A DNA stretch of 64,000 nucleotides from an uncultured Phocaeicola sp. (GTDB taxonomy: Bacteria > Bacteroidota > Bacteroidia > Bacteroidales > Bacteroidaceae): the NCBI GenBank assembly GCA_944320135.1, contig CALUGI010000012.1, forward strand, positions 19,213-83,212. The letters run 5' to 3'. Below are positions 7,535-17,700 of the stretch, in pieces. The translations under genes and the position numbers were made by a program. The notes below the pieces were generated by a model, which saw only the letters and a program-made list of their open reading frames with translations, had not been told where the DNA came from and did no database searches. How positions within the stretch are numbered: position 1 is the first letter of the stretch; the number at the start of each line of letters is the position of its first letter.

Positions 7535-8842
7535 ATGAAAAGCAAATTGTTTATCTGCATGTTCGCCCTCTTGCCGCTTCTGTGGCAGGGTTGCAGCGAC
7601 GAAGACGGCAATCCTCCGAAGAAACCGATTATAGAAGGGGCCGGAATCGTGGAAGAGGGACAGACGCTGAACCCCGGAGACATGGTGCATGTTTACGGAA
7701 ACGGATTCCGAGAAAGCGACAGAATCAGCTTCGACGTGCGTTGGGACACGGGCGACGAGCTGATGCCGGAGGGCTTGCGCTCTCCCGTAGATGCCGAAAT
7801 CACGTCATGGGAGCCGGACGAAATCACCGTCAGGATGCCTTACCGTATGCCCGAAGCGCGGGTGGAGGTGTTTTTGTCGAGAGACGGCGAACGGATGTCG
7901 TTAGGGAACGTGCTGCTCACGGACGGAATGACTCCCAAAGACTTCCGGCTGTACGGAATCGACAACGGGAAGGGCACGATAGAGACGATATATGCCGACC
8001 ATGAAACGGAGCTGAAAACATGGGACATGGGCGCGCGCACGGATTTCCGCTCTCCGACCAACGTGACGCAGACCTACGGGCTTTGCGGACTGGCCGAGGA
8101 AGACGGACTGAGCCAGCCTTTCTTCTTCGACTTCTGCACGGGCGAGTGGAAACATTTGAAAGATTATTACGGCTTCAACGCGCTGGCCTTGGCCGACACG
8201 GGAGGAAACGGAACGGCCGCTTTCCTGACCCCGGACGGCAGCTCGTGCCTCATCGCCGGCATATCTTCCGGATTGGAAAGAAGCAACTACGCCACTCCGC
8301 AAACGAGAAACTCTCCGCCGGTCTCGCCTTTCTTCACGATTCCCGAAGGGCTTTCCCCCGAAATGTTCGGCAGTTCTCCCGGAGCCTTCATGCAAGGAAA
8401 CAGAACCGTCCTTTTGTCGGCCGACAAAGGAAACGGACGATGGAGCCTCGTGGCGTATGCCTTGGGCAGCGGTTTCTATCTGCTTGAGAAAGAAGTGGAG
8501 GCCGAAGCCGTCGTGCCGTTCTATTTCCACGTGGAACCAACGGTTGCCGAACCTTCAAGCCAAACATACAAGCTGGCTGGATATGCAATCTTCCACGGAG
8601 ACGGGGAAAGCCTTTTCCGGCTCATCGACAATGAAAAGCCCGAACTTCAGGAAGCGTTCGCCTCCCTGCCGGGAAAGGTCGTGTACGTCACGCACTGCCC
8701 CGGCCGTTACGGTACAATCACCGTCCTCGTTGAAAACGACGGGAAACGCTCTGTCATGGAATACGACCGGAACAGCAACACGTGGAGCGGGTACGACGGC
8801 CTTTCAGACGTGGCGTATGATGCCATCGTGTGGGGAAACTGA
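7535..8842 (+). CDS. Lipoprotein with N-terminal IPT/TIG-like domain
   Basis: A protein of about 435 residues with a lipoprotein signal (MKSKLFICMFALLPLLWQGC, cysteine about residue 20, followed by an acidic SDEDG stretch typical of surface-exported Bacteroides lipoproteins). Residues about 28-110 resemble an IPT/TIG immunoglobulin-like domain (GQTLNPGDMVHVYGNGF), seen in many Bacteroidetes surface glycan-binding proteins. The rest (beta-rich, about 320 residues) suggests a propeller-like or binding domain but I do not recognise a family. The promoter -7 at 7460-7467 fits this start; an ATG at 7484 is too close to it and lacks a signal peptide. The next lipoprotein starts one base after its stop. 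Confidence 0.8.
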   Translation: MKSKLFICMFALLPLLWQGCSDEDGNPPKKPIIEGAGIVEEGQTLNPGDMVHVYGNGFRESDRISFDVRWDTGDELMPEGLRSPVDAEITSWEPDEITVRMPYRMPEARVEVFLSRDGERMSLGNVLLTDGMTPKDFRLYGIDNGKGTIETIYADHETELKTWDMGARTDFRSPTNVTQTYGLCGLAEEDGLSQPFFFDFCTGEWKHLKDYYGFNALALADTGGNGTAAFLTPDGSSCLIAGISSGLERSNYATPQTRNSPPVSPFFTIPEGLSPEMFGSSPGAFMQGNRTVLLSADKGNGRWSLVAYALGSGFYLLEKEVEAEAVVPFYFHVEPTVAEPSSQTYKLAGYAIFHGDGESLFRLIDNEKPELQEAFASLPGKVVYVTHCPGRYGTITVLVENDGKRSVMEYDRNSNTWSGYDGLSDVAYDAIVWGN

Positions 8843-8843
8843 C

Positions 8844-9341
8844 ATGTCTATGAGAAGGTTTCGTCCGCTGGCTTGCGCGATGCTTGCCATCCCCCTGTTC
8901 GTATGCTGCGCCACAAGCCGCCGTCACGTCAACGGACGGCTCATAGCAAAGAGCGTGGAGGCAATCAAGCGCATCGGCCCCGGCTACTACAGAGAGAAGG
9001 CAACGCCCCGCATCACGGAAGGCATCTTCGAGAGCAATGACCAGCGGGAAGAAATACAGAAAAACATCGGCAGAGAATACTATGAAATCGTGTTCCCCTA
9101 CGACGAATCCGAAGAACGGCTGGACTTCGACTTTTCCGCTAAAGTAAAAATATGGAAGGACAACGGGGAACCGGCAGAAGTGATTTTCGGCAACGGATAC
9201 GGCAGGAATTTCTTCTTCAAGAGCTATTCGGAGCAATTGAAGGACAGCACTCTGCACACGGTTCCCTACCAACAGGTGCAAGAATGCAAGCCCGCCGAAA
9301 TGCACGTCATCATCCGTTCCGTAACGCCCGCCGGGAAATAA
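8844..9341 (+). CDS. Small lipoprotein of unknown function
   Basis: A 165-residue protein (163 if the second ATG at 8850 is used) with a signal peptide and lipobox ending in CCATS (residues about 20-22). The mature region is mixed alpha/beta with KIWKDNGEPAEVIFGNGYGRNF near residue 110. I recognise no family. It begins one base after the stop of the 7535 lipoprotein gene, so the two are very likely co-expressed and may form one envelope complex. A strong terminator hairpin follows immediately. Confidence 0.75.
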   Translation: MSMRRFRPLACAMLAIPLFVCCATSRRHVNGRLIAKSVEAIKRIGPGYYREKATPRITEGIFESNDQREEIQKNIGREYYEIVFPYDESEERLDFDFSAKVKIWKDNGEPAEVIFGNGYGRNFFFKSYSEQLKDSTLHTVPYQQVQECKPAEMHVIIRSVTPAGK

Positions 9342-9344
9342 ACG

Positions 9345-9382
9345 AAACGCCCGCACGTTCCGTATGAAGCGTGCGGGCGTTT
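9345..9382. terminator. Bidirectional hairpin terminator
   Basis: AAACGCCCGCACG (9345-9357) pairs exactly with 9370-9382 and the rising arm ends in TTT. It separates the rightward lipoprotein pair from the leftward metY gene and can serve both. Confidence 0.85.
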
Positions 9383-9396
9383 GCCGGCAAATGCGC

Positions 9397-10686
9397 TCAG
9401 GCTTTTTCGAGCGCCTGAGCCAAGTCAGCCAAAAGGTCGTCTATATGTTCCGTGCCGACCGAAAGACGGACGGTGGAAGGAGTGATGCGTTGGCGGGCCA
9501 GTTCCTCCGCCGAGAGCTGCGAGTGCGTGGTGGTGTACGGATGGATAACCAGACTTTTCACGTCCGCTACGTTGGCCAAGAGCGAGAATATCCGAAGCGA
9601 ATCGATGAAACGCCAGGCGGCTTCCTGTCCTCCGCATATCTCAAAAGTGAAGATGCTCCCTCCCCCTTGGGGGAAATAACGGCGATAAAGCGCATGGTCG
9701 GGATGCGAAGGAAGCGACGGATGGTTCACCCTCTGCACCTTCGGATGGGAAGCCAGAAACTCCGCCACCCTCAATGCGTTGCTCACATGACGCTCCACGC
9801 GAAGCGACAAAGTTTCCGCCCCTTGAAGCAGCAGAAAGGCGTTGAAAGGCGAAATGGCGGCTCCCGTATCGCGCAAAAGCACCGCACGGATGCGGGTGAC
9901 GAAAGCCGCGTTCCCGGCCACCTCCGTAAACACGGCTCCATGATAGCAGGGTTCGGGCTTTGCCAGCGCAGGAAACTTGTCCGGCTCTCCGGCCCAATCG
10001 AACCGTCCCCCGTCCACTATCACTCCGCCCAACGAAGTGCCGTGTCCTCCGATAAACTTGGTGGCCGAATGCACCACGATGTCCGCTCCGTGCTCGATAG
10101 GCCGTATAAGATAAGGCGTGCCGAAAGTGTTGTCTACAAGCAACGGCACACGATGGCGATGAGCCACTTCAGCCACTCCCTCGATGTCTGTCACGTCCGA
10201 ATTGGGATTGCCGAAGGTCTCCGCAAACACCGCCTTCGTTTCGGGGCGGATAGCTGCCTCAAGAGCCTGAAGGTCGTTGATGCGGACAAAATCAGCCTTA
10301 ATGCCCTGCGCCGCCAACGTGTGCGCGATAAGCGTAACAGTTCCTCCGTACAAATTGTCGGCAGCCACCAGATGGTCGCCGGGACGAAGGATGTTCTGCA
10401 AGGCGTATGTCACCGCAGCCGCTCCCGAAGCCACCGCCAATGCCGCCGCTCCCCCTTCAAGGGCCGCAATGCGTTCTTCAAGAATCCGTTGCGTGTCGTT
10501 GGTAAGCCTCCCGTAGATGTTCCCCGCATCTCGCAAAGCGAACCTGTCCGCCGCATGTTGCGAATCGCGGAACACGTAAGAAGTGGTTTGGTAGATGGGC
10601 ACCGCCCGCGCTCCTGTAGCCGGGTCGGGCTGCTCCTGCCCTACGTGCAGCTGCAAAGTCTCAAAATGAAGTTTGGTCTTGTCCAT
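9397..10686 (-). CDS. metY: O-acetylhomoserine sulfhydrylase (PLP-dependent)
   Basis: A 429-residue enzyme of the Cys/Met metabolism PLP family. It makes homocysteine from O-acetylhomoserine and sulfide, giving direct sulfhydrylation in methionine synthesis. The start [27 protein letters not shown]... is diagnostic of the MetY/MET17 subgroup, as is the length (about 430, longer than MetB/MetC). The PLP-binding lysine lies in [17 protein letters not shown] (residue about 208). It lies 21 bases downstream of yitT on the same strand. No SAM riboswitch fits in that gap, so it is probably transcribed with leuS and yitT or from a promoter inside yitT. Confidence 0.95.
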   Translation of the reverse strand: MDKTKLHFETLQLHVGQEQPDPATGARAVPIYQTTSYVFRDSQHAADRFALRDAGNIYGRLTNDTQRILEERIAALEGGAAALAVASGAAAVTYALQNILRPGDHLVAADNLYGGTVTLIAHTLAAQGIKADFVRINDLQALEAAIRPETKAVFAETFGNPNSDVTDIEGVAEVAHRHRVPLLVDNTFGTPYLIRPIEHGADIVVHSATKFIGGHGTSLGGVIVDGGRFDWAGEPDKFPALAKPEPCYHGAVFTEVAGNAAFVTRIRAVLLRDTGAAISPFNAFLLLQGAETLSLRVERHVSNALRVAEFLASHPKVQRVNHPSLPSHPDHALYRRYFPQGGGSIFTFEICGGQEAAWRFIDSLRIFSLLANVADVKSLVIHPYTTTHSQLSAEELARQRITPSTVRLSVGTEHIDDLLADLAQALEKA

Positions 10687-10707
10687 AGCCTCTCAAAAGA
10701 TTCGTTA

Positions 10708-11601
10708 TTATTTCACCTTCAGTTTGTCGAAGCCTTCGCCGTATACTCCCACTACGTTGCTTTGGGAGACGAAAGCGTTCGGGTCAATATCTTTCACCAA
10801 ACGGAAAATGTCGAGCGACTCGCTCTTTTTGGCCAGCACTACCACCACCTTGATGTCCTGCTTGCTGTACCATCCCGTACCGTCAAGCAGGGTCACTCCG
10901 CGATTGATTCGTGTGGAAATTCCTTCGGCTATCTCATCATATTTGCGCGAGAATATCAGGAACTGCACCGACTGACGGGCACTGTTAATCACGTAGTCTA
11001 TCACAATGCTCATGACGAACAGCACGCAGAAGCCGAACAACACCCTGCGCCAGTCGTGGAAGATGAAATAACACGAAGTGATGATTACGATATCGCAATA
11101 CATCATCATCCGTCCCAGCGTCACGTCCTTGTATTTGTTGATAATCCACGCGATGATGTCCGTACCGCCCGTGCTTCCGTTGTTGCAGAACACGATGCCG
11201 ATTCCGAAGCCCAACATTCCCGCGCCGATTACACAGGCCATAAAGTCCTGGTTCGGGCCGAGCAGCTGAGGGAGATTCCCGTTTTCGTCTTTCAGCAGCA
11301 TCTGGAACAGCCAAAGCAAGAAAGTCAGCATAAAGATGGCAAAAATGGTTTTCACGCTGAATTTCGGGCCAAGAATCTTCAAAGCAAATCCCAAAAACGC
11401 CGCATTGATAAGGAAATACGATATCTGTATTTCTACCCCCGTTGCATAATAGATGATGGCGGCGATACCCGTCACCCCCCCGGTCGTAATCTGATAAGGC
11501 AGCAGAAAGGCCGCCCAACCAATCGCATAGCAAATCAAACCGAACGTGATGGCCAGGTAGTCTCTCGACTCCCGGCCCAGTTTTCTGACCAGCAAATTCA
11601 T
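10708..11601 (-). CDS. YitT family membrane protein (DUF161/DUF2179)
   Basis: A 297-residue integral membrane protein. The N-terminal two thirds carry five or six hydrophobic segments with the family motif GGVTGIAAIIYYATG and the GSTGGTDIIAWIINKY block (residue about 150). The C-terminal 80 residues form a soluble DUF2179 domain (ISTRINRGVTLLDGTGWYSKQD). The function is unproven across the family; small-molecule transport has been suggested. Its ATG shares one base with the leuS stop, so it is translationally coupled to leuS. Confidence 0.92.
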   Translation of the reverse strand: MNLLVRKLGRESRDYLAITFGLICYAIGWAAFLLPYQITTGGVTGIAAIIYYATGVEIQISYFLINAAFLGFALKILGPKFSVKTIFAIFMLTFLLWLFQMLLKDENGNLPQLLGPNQDFMACVIGAGMLGFGIGIVFCNNGSTGGTDIIAWIINKYKDVTLGRMMMYCDIVIITSCYFIFHDWRRVLFGFCVLFVMSIVIDYVINSARQSVQFLIFSRKYDEIAEGISTRINRGVTLLDGTGWYSKQDIKVVVVLAKKSESLDIFRLVKDIDPNAFVSQSNVVGVYGEGFDKLKVK

Positions 11602-14435
11602 TACAGCACGATGTTTACAATCTTTTTCGGCACGATAATCACTTTCTTCGGTGTCTTGCCGTCAATCCATTTCTGCGACTGTTCTTCGGCCATTACCGCC
11701 GCTTGAATCGTTTCGTTGTCGGCATCTGTCGGGAAGTCCATCGTGAAACGAGCCTTTCCGTTGAACGAAATGGTATATTTCACAGAGTCTTCTTTCAGAT
11801 ACTCTTCGTTGCACAACGGCCATTGCGCGTCACAAACGGTCGTGCCGTGGCCAAGAGCTTCCCACAGTTCTTCGGCCAGATGCGGAGCGAACGGGGCCAG
11901 CAATACGACCAAATCGCTCAACACAGATTTGTTGCGGCACTTCAATGCTGTAAGCTCGTTCACGCAAATCATGAACGCGCTGACGGAAGTATTGTAGGAG
12001 AAGGCTTCGATATCTGCCGTCACCTTCTTTATCAGCTTGTGGAGGGATTTCAGTTCTTCCTTAGCGGCTTCTCCTTCTGCCGGGATGAAGTTGCCCTGAC
12101 GGTCGTAGAACAGGTTCCAGAGCTTCTTCAGGAAGCGGTGAACTCCGTCGATGCCGTTCGTATCCCAAGGCTTCGACTGCTCTACCGGGCCGAGGAACAT
12201 CTCATACATGCGCAATGTGTCGGCTCCGTATTTCTCGACAATCATGTCGGGATTGACCACGTTGTACATCGATTTGCTCATCTTCTCTACAGCCCATCCG
12301 CAGATGTATTTGCCGTCTTCCAGGATAAACTCCGCCGTGCCGTATTCCGGACGCCAGTTCTTGAAGGCTTCGATGTCAAGCACGTCGTTCGAAACGATAT
12401 TCACGTCCACATGCAGCGGGGTTACGTCATACTGGTCTTTCAATCCCGACGAAACGAAAGTGTTCGTGTCCTTGATACGGTAGACGAAGTTGCTCCGTCC
12501 CTGAATCATGCCCTGATTCACTAACTTCTGGAACGGTTCTTCCTTGACGCTCACGCCCAAGTCATACAGAAACTTGTTCCAGAAACGGGAGTAGATGAGG
12601 TGACCGGTAGCGTGCTCCGTACCGCCCACATAGAGGTCTACGTTCTGCCAGTAGCGGTCGGCCCTTTCGGAAACCAATGCCTTGTCGTTGTGCGGGTCCA
12701 TGTAGCGCAGGTAATAGGCGCTCGAACCGGCGAATCCCGGCATGGTGTTCAGTTCGAGCGGGAAGACGTTCACGTTGTCAATCTTCGTGTTTTCCACCAC
12801 TTCGCCTTTGGCCACGTCCCATGCCCACTTCGTCGCATGTCCCAACGGCGGCTCTCCGGTCTCGGTCGGGAGGAACTTGTCCACCTCCGGCAGTTCGAGC
12901 GGGAGCTTGCTTTCGTCAATCATATAGGGCATTCCGTCCTTGTAGTACACGGGGAACGGCTCGCCCCAATAACGTTGGCGCGAGAAGATGGCGTCGCGCA
13001 GGCGGTAGTTCACCTTCACGCGGCCTAAGTTGTGCTCCTTTACATATTCCTTGGTCTTTGCAATCGCCTCCTTGATGGTCAGTCCGTTCAGGTTCAGGCT
13101 GCAATACGGAGCGACACCGGCTTTCGGAGAGTTGCAGACGATTCCCTCTTTGGCATCGAAGCTCTCCTCGCTCACGTCGCATCCTTCTACCAGCGGAACA
13201 ATAGGAAGATTGAAATGTTTTGCGAACGCATAGTCACGGCTATCGTGAGCAGGCACGGCCATGATCGCTCCCGTTCCGTAACCGGCCAGCACATAGTCGC
13301 TTATCCAGATGGGCACCGCCTCGCCCGTAAACGGATTGACCGCATACGAACCGCTGAACACGCCCGTCACACGGCGGTCGGAGATGCGTTCGCGCTCGGT
13401 GCGCTTCTTCGTGCGGTCGAGGTAAGCCTCCACTTCCGCGCGCTGGGCGTCGGTGGTCAGCTGCTGCACCAGCTCGCTTTCCGGAGCCAGCACCATGAAC
13501 GTCACGCCGAACATCGTATCGGCACGGGTGGTAAAGATGGTGAATTCCATGTCGCTGTCCTTCACCTTGAAGCGCACCTCCGCACCTTCCGAACGGCCTA
13601 TCCAGTTGCGCTGGGTCTCTTTCAGCGAATCCGTCCAGTCGATGGTGTCCAACCCGTCGAGCAGACGCTGCGCGTATGCGGACACGCGCAGACACCATTG
13701 GCGCATTTTCTTCTGCACCACCGGATGCCCCCCGCGCTCCGACACGCCGTCCACCACCTCATCGTTGGCCAGCACCGTGCCCAGAGCCGGACACCAGTTC
13801 ACCATCGTTTCGCCCAAATAGGCGATGCGGTAGTTCATCAGCGTTTCCTGCTTTTCCTTTTCCGGCTTGGCCTTCCATTCGTCAGCCGTAAAGCTCAGTT
13901 CCTCCGAGCAAGCCGCGTCTATCCCTTCCGTACCTTTCGCTTCAAAGTGCGCAACCAGCTTGTCGATAGGCTGCGCCTTGCCGCACGTGTTGCAATAGAA
14001 GCTGTCGAACATCTTTTGGAAAGCCCATTGCGTCCAATGGTAATATTCCGGATCGCAAGTGCGCACCTCTCGGTCCCAGTCGAACGAGAACCCTATTTTG
14101 TCGAGCTGCTCACGGTAGCGGTTGATATTGTTGACGGTAGTGATGGCCGGATGCTGCCCCGTCTGGATGGCATACTGCTCGGCGGGAAGTCCGTAAGCGT
14201 CGTATCCCATCGGGTTCAGCACGTTGAAGCCTTGCAGACGCTTGTAGCGCGCGTAGATGTCGCTGGCGATGTATCCTAACGGATGCCCCACGTGAAGTCC
14301 CGCGCCCGAAGGATAGGGAAACATGTTCAGCACATAGAATTTCTCTTTCGATTCATCCTCGGCAACCTTGTAGGTCTTGTTCTCCACCCACTTCCGCTGC
14401 CATTTCTTTTCAATCTCTCTGAAATTATATTCCAT
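11601..14435 (-). CDS. leuS: Leucyl-tRNA synthetase
   Basis: A 944-residue class I aminoacyl-tRNA synthetase charging tRNA-Leu. The HIGH signature appears as HVGH ([14 protein letters not shown], residues about 42-55) and the KMSKS loop as KMSKS (EKMSKSMYN, about residue 715). The CP1 editing domain, which removes mischarged amino acids, is present with its threonine-rich [10 protein letters not shown] segment near residue 300. A large insertion relative to the E. coli enzyme is typical of Bacteroidetes. A -7 promoter element (TATCTTTG on the minus strand, 14487-14494) lies about 50 bases upstream. yitT and metY follow on the same strand. Confidence 0.98.
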   Translation of the reverse strand: MEYNFREIEKKWQRKWVENKTYKVAEDESKEKFYVLNMFPYPSGAGLHVGHPLGYIASDIYARYKRLQGFNVLNPMGYDAYGLPAEQYAIQTGQHPAITTVNNINRYREQLDKIGFSFDWDREVRTCDPEYYHWTQWAFQKMFDSFYCNTCGKAQPIDKLVAHFEAKGTEGIDAACSEELSFTADEWKAKPEKEKQETLMNYRIAYLGETMVNWCPALGTVLANDEVVDGVSERGGHPVVQKKMRQWCLRVSAYAQRLLDGLDTIDWTDSLKETQRNWIGRSEGAEVRFKVKDSDMEFTIFTTRADTMFGVTFMVLAPESELVQQLTTDAQRAEVEAYLDRTKKRTERERISDRRVTGVFSGSYAVNPFTGEAVPIWISDYVLAGYGTGAIMAVPAHDSRDYAFAKHFNLPIVPLVEGCDVSEESFDAKEGIVCNSPKAGVAPYCSLNLNGLTIKEAIAKTKEYVKEHNLGRVKVNYRLRDAIFSRQRYWGEPFPVYYKDGMPYMIDESKLPLELPEVDKFLPTETGEPPLGHATKWAWDVAKGEVVENTKIDNVNVFPLELNTMPGFAGSSAYYLRYMDPHNDKALVSERADRYWQNVDLYVGGTEHATGHLIYSRFWNKFLYDLGVSVKEEPFQKLVNQGMIQGRSNFVYRIKDTNTFVSSGLKDQYDVTPLHVDVNIVSNDVLDIEAFKNWRPEYGTAEFILEDGKYICGWAVEKMSKSMYNVVNPDMIVEKYGADTLRMYEMFLGPVEQSKPWDTNGIDGVHRFLKKLWNLFYDRQGNFIPAEGEAAKEELKSLHKLIKKVTADIEAFSYNTSVSAFMICVNELTALKCRNKSVLSDLVVLLAPFAPHLAEELWEALGHGTTVCDAQWPLCNEEYLKEDSVKYTISFNGKARFTMDFPTDADNETIQAAVMAEEQSQKWIDGKTPKKVIIVPKKIVNIVL

Positions 14436-14486
14436 AGCGATGGCAATTAATGTATGTTTGGTCTTTATGTGTCAATTAAGAACGTG

Positions 14487-14494
14487 CAAAGATA
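14487..14494 (-). promoter_or_regulatory. leuS promoter -7 element
   Basis: On the minus strand the sequence reads TATCTTTG, a full match to the Bacteroides -7 consensus TAnnTTTG, 52 bases before the leuS start. It is back to back with the promoter of the galactan sensor gene. Confidence 0.65.
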
Positions 14495-14519
14495 ATGAAA
14501 GTTAACAGGTTTGCAGGCA

Positions 14520-14549
14520 TTTGCAAATTAAAAAATCTTGCTACCTTTG
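14520..14549 (+). promoter_or_regulatory. Promoter of the galactan sensor/regulator gene
   Basis: TTTG at 14520-14523 (-33 element) and TACCTTTG at 14542-14549 (-7 element) are separated by 18 bases, matching the Bacteroides promoter. Transcription would start near 14556. This rules out the in-frame ATG at 14495 as the true start of the sensor gene. Confidence 0.7.
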
Positions 14550-14580
14550 CTAACGCTTACTTAACCACAAAGTCGATTCG

Positions 14581-14712
14581 GATGAAAACATACGGCATAT
14601 CCCGGAAAACGCCGGGACATTACGGCTCAAACGCCGGGGCTTTTCGGCTCAAACGTGCGCACCTTTCCGCTCAAACGCGCAGGCTTTTCCGCTTGAACGC
14701 GCGCACGGAGCG
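14581..14712. repeat. Six-unit tandem array, exact 22-bp period, overlapping a gene start
   Basis: Units begin at 14581, 14603, 14625, 14647, 14669 and 14691. The core GCTCAAACG is exact in the middle three and varied in the others (GAAAACG in the second, GCTTGAACG in the last). The pyrimidine stretch CTTTTC or CTTTCC closes units three to five. The period is not a multiple of three, so the encoded peptide does not repeat. The array lies between the sensor gene's promoter and its signal peptide and contains both candidate starts (ATG 14582 and TTG 14693). Confidence 0.85.
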
Positions 14713-17700
14713 GACAGCTTTCCTGACGGCGGTTTTCCTGGTTGCGCTCGCGACGCTCCCTTTGCAAGGCCAGCAGACCTCCTACCTGCAGCTTGAAAGG
14801 ATTCACAACAACACCGAGTCGTCCATCACCGGATGCTTCCTGCAAGACCCAAGCGGCCTTGTGTGGTTCGGCTCGAACGCCGGGCTGCTCAGCTATGACG
14901 GATACACCGCGCACTCCCATTTCACATACGGCACAAAAAGCAACGTGCGCATCTATTGCGGCATCCGCGCAGACGATTTCTTCTACTTGGGGACAGACAA
15001 CGGCGTGCTGGTTTACAACTACAAGACCGACAGCTATCAAGACACGCGCGCAACGTTCCCCACCGACGTGCGGTGCATCGTCCGGCAAAACGACCGCCTG
15101 TGGCTCGGCACGTTCAGCGGACTGTTCCGCTACGACCTGAAGACGGAAGAAATCCGCCGCTTCACCCCCCAAAACAGCCTCCTGCCCCATCAGGCAGTCT
15201 ACTCCCTCCTGCTCGCCTCCGACAGCACGCTGTACATCGGCACATACAACGGATTGTGCCGCCTCAACCCGCATGAAGAACGCTTCGAGCGCGTAGCGAT
15301 AGACACCCCCGACACGCGCAAAAACTTATTCGTCAATGCCCTTCTTGAAGACACGGAAGACCAATGCCTATGGATAGGGACGGAAGGAGAACTGGTCAGA
15401 TACGACATGGCATCGGGCGAAACGAAGAAAATCGAATCTTTCCGCCACAATTCCGTCAAATCGCTGGCATTCGATTCAGAAAAGAACCTCCTGCTCGGCA
15501 CGGACAACGGACTTTACGTGTTCAACAAGCGCACGCTCAAGTCGGCCCACCTTCGGCACGACTCGCGCAACGCGGCCTCCCTGCCGAACAACATCGTATG
15601 GAGCCTGTTTGCAGACGCGAACGCCAACGTGTGGATAGGGACGGACAACGGCATCGCCTTGGCCAAAAACACAAGGCACTACCGGTTCATCCCAATCTGG
15701 CAGCTGACAGACAACGGAGAAGGAAACCGCTTCTACTCCATCCTGCGCGACTCAAAAGGCTGCTATTGGATGGGAGGAACGGACGGGCTGCTGCAATTGG
15801 AACATTTGGACAAGCCGAAACCGCAAGGAAAATGGTTCAAAATGAATACGCCGTACCCCCTGTCGCACAACCGCATCCGGCATATCTACGAAGACAGCGA
15901 AAAAGACTTGTGGATAGCGACCGACGGAAGCATCGAAAGATATGACAGACGGACAGGCCAGTTTGTCCACTATTTCATCACCGACAGCACCCGCACGTAC
16001 AACGCGAACTGGGCCTACTGCCTGTTTGAAGACAAGGAGCAGAACTTATGGATAGGCACCTGCTTAGGGGGGCTGTTCTGCGTCAGCAAACAGAATCTGA
16101 AGAATGCCCGGTCGGGCTACTGCATCGCCGACAAGAGCTACACGTCGGCAAACGGACTGAAAACGATGTTCATCAACCAAATCGTGCAAGACAAGACCGG
16201 CTGCATCTGGATGCTGCTGTACAACAACGGCATCCAGATGCTCGACCCGTCTGCCGATACAATCACCACGTTCGAATTTCCCGAAGCGCTTTCCGGCGTC
16301 CGGCCCGACTTCCTGATGGGCGACAAGGAAGGCGCCGTCTGGATAGGCTGCCGCAACCGGATACTGAAAGTAGACCCGGAAACGGAACAGACAGAAACCG
16401 TCATGCTGGAAGAAGCGGACGATTGCGGCATCCTCTCAATGGCGGAAGTAGAAAATTCCGTATGGGTGTCCACCACCAAAGGATTGTGGATTATCCGAAA
16501 AGACGGGCACGACGCCTCACGCCTGCGCATCGCCGACCGTCTGTTCACTTCACTCTATTATGACGCCCGCGACAAGCAAGTCATCCTCGGAGGCAATGAC
16601 GGAGCGGGAATCTGCATTCCTTCCATCGTCAACGAGACCGGACAGGAAACGACTCCCGTCCGGCTGACAGCCATCTATGTAAACAACCGCCCGTTCACAA
16701 CCCGCGAGAGCATCCGATACAGCCGCGAAATCGAACTGAAACACACGGAAAACAACCTGATTTTAGAGTTTTCCGACCTGCCCTATTCGCAAGTGGAGAG
16801 GAAATCGTTCGCCTACAAGTTAGAAGGACTCGACACCAAATGGCACTTGGAAAGAGCGTACTCGAACAGAATCGTGTACAACAACCTTCCCTACGGCAAC
16901 TATCGGCTCGCGATAAAAGACACGGAAAGCGGAAAAGAAACGGACAATCTGATAACTGTCCGCATCCTCCCGCCGTGGTACTATACTGTATGGGCCAAAA
17001 TAAACTACATGCTTTTGGGCGGCGCGCTCATCGCGTGGATAATCAATTTCTTCGTCGTAAAAAACCGCCTGCGGCTGGAACGCACCGAGAAGAAGCAGAT
17101 TCTGGAACAGTCGCGAAGGAAAATCAATTTCCTTTCGAACATCTCGCACGACCTGAAAACCCCTGTCAGCATGATTGTGGCTCCTGTCAGCAAACTGATT
17201 CTTGACGTAAAGGACACACGGCAGAAAGAGATGCTGGAAAGCGTGTATCGGAATGCCATGTCGCTCAACTCGATGATTCACAGGCTGCTCGACTTCAACC
17301 GGATAGACAGCAAGGAAGACTCGCTTCTGATTACATCGCGCATCGAATTAGTGTCGCGCATCAAAAACATTTACATGACTTTCTCCGAAGCGGATACAGA
17401 GAAGAACCACCAATGGGAGTTCGCAAGCGACACGGAGACGCTCTATATGAACATGGATGCCGTAAAACTCGACTCCATCATCGACAACTTGCTTTCCAAC
17501 GCACGGAAATACACTCCCGCGCACGGAACAATATCCGTAAAAATCCATTGCGGCAAGGACAATGAAACGGTGTCCGTCACGGTTTCAGACACGGGAATCG
17601 GCATTCCGCAAAGCGAACTGCCCTACATCTTCCAACGTTTCTTCCAGTCGTCGCGCACCAAACGCACGCAAGAAGGAACGGGCATCGGGCTTTATCTTGT

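Noticed and set aside
9364-11706. A 780-residue open frame on the plus strand across metY and yitT
   Set aside because: It is the antisense shadow of two well-recognised genes and has histidine/arginine-rich composition without any family motif.
14495-14581. Upstream ATG at 14495 as the start of the galactan sensor
   Set aside because: A promoter with -33 and -7 elements lies at 14520-14549, downstream of this ATG.
14581-14712. CRISPR array
   Set aside because: The repeats are contiguous with no spacers, have no dyad structure of a CRISPR repeat, and no cas gene is nearby. The same holds for the arrays at 7283, 39038 and 43811.
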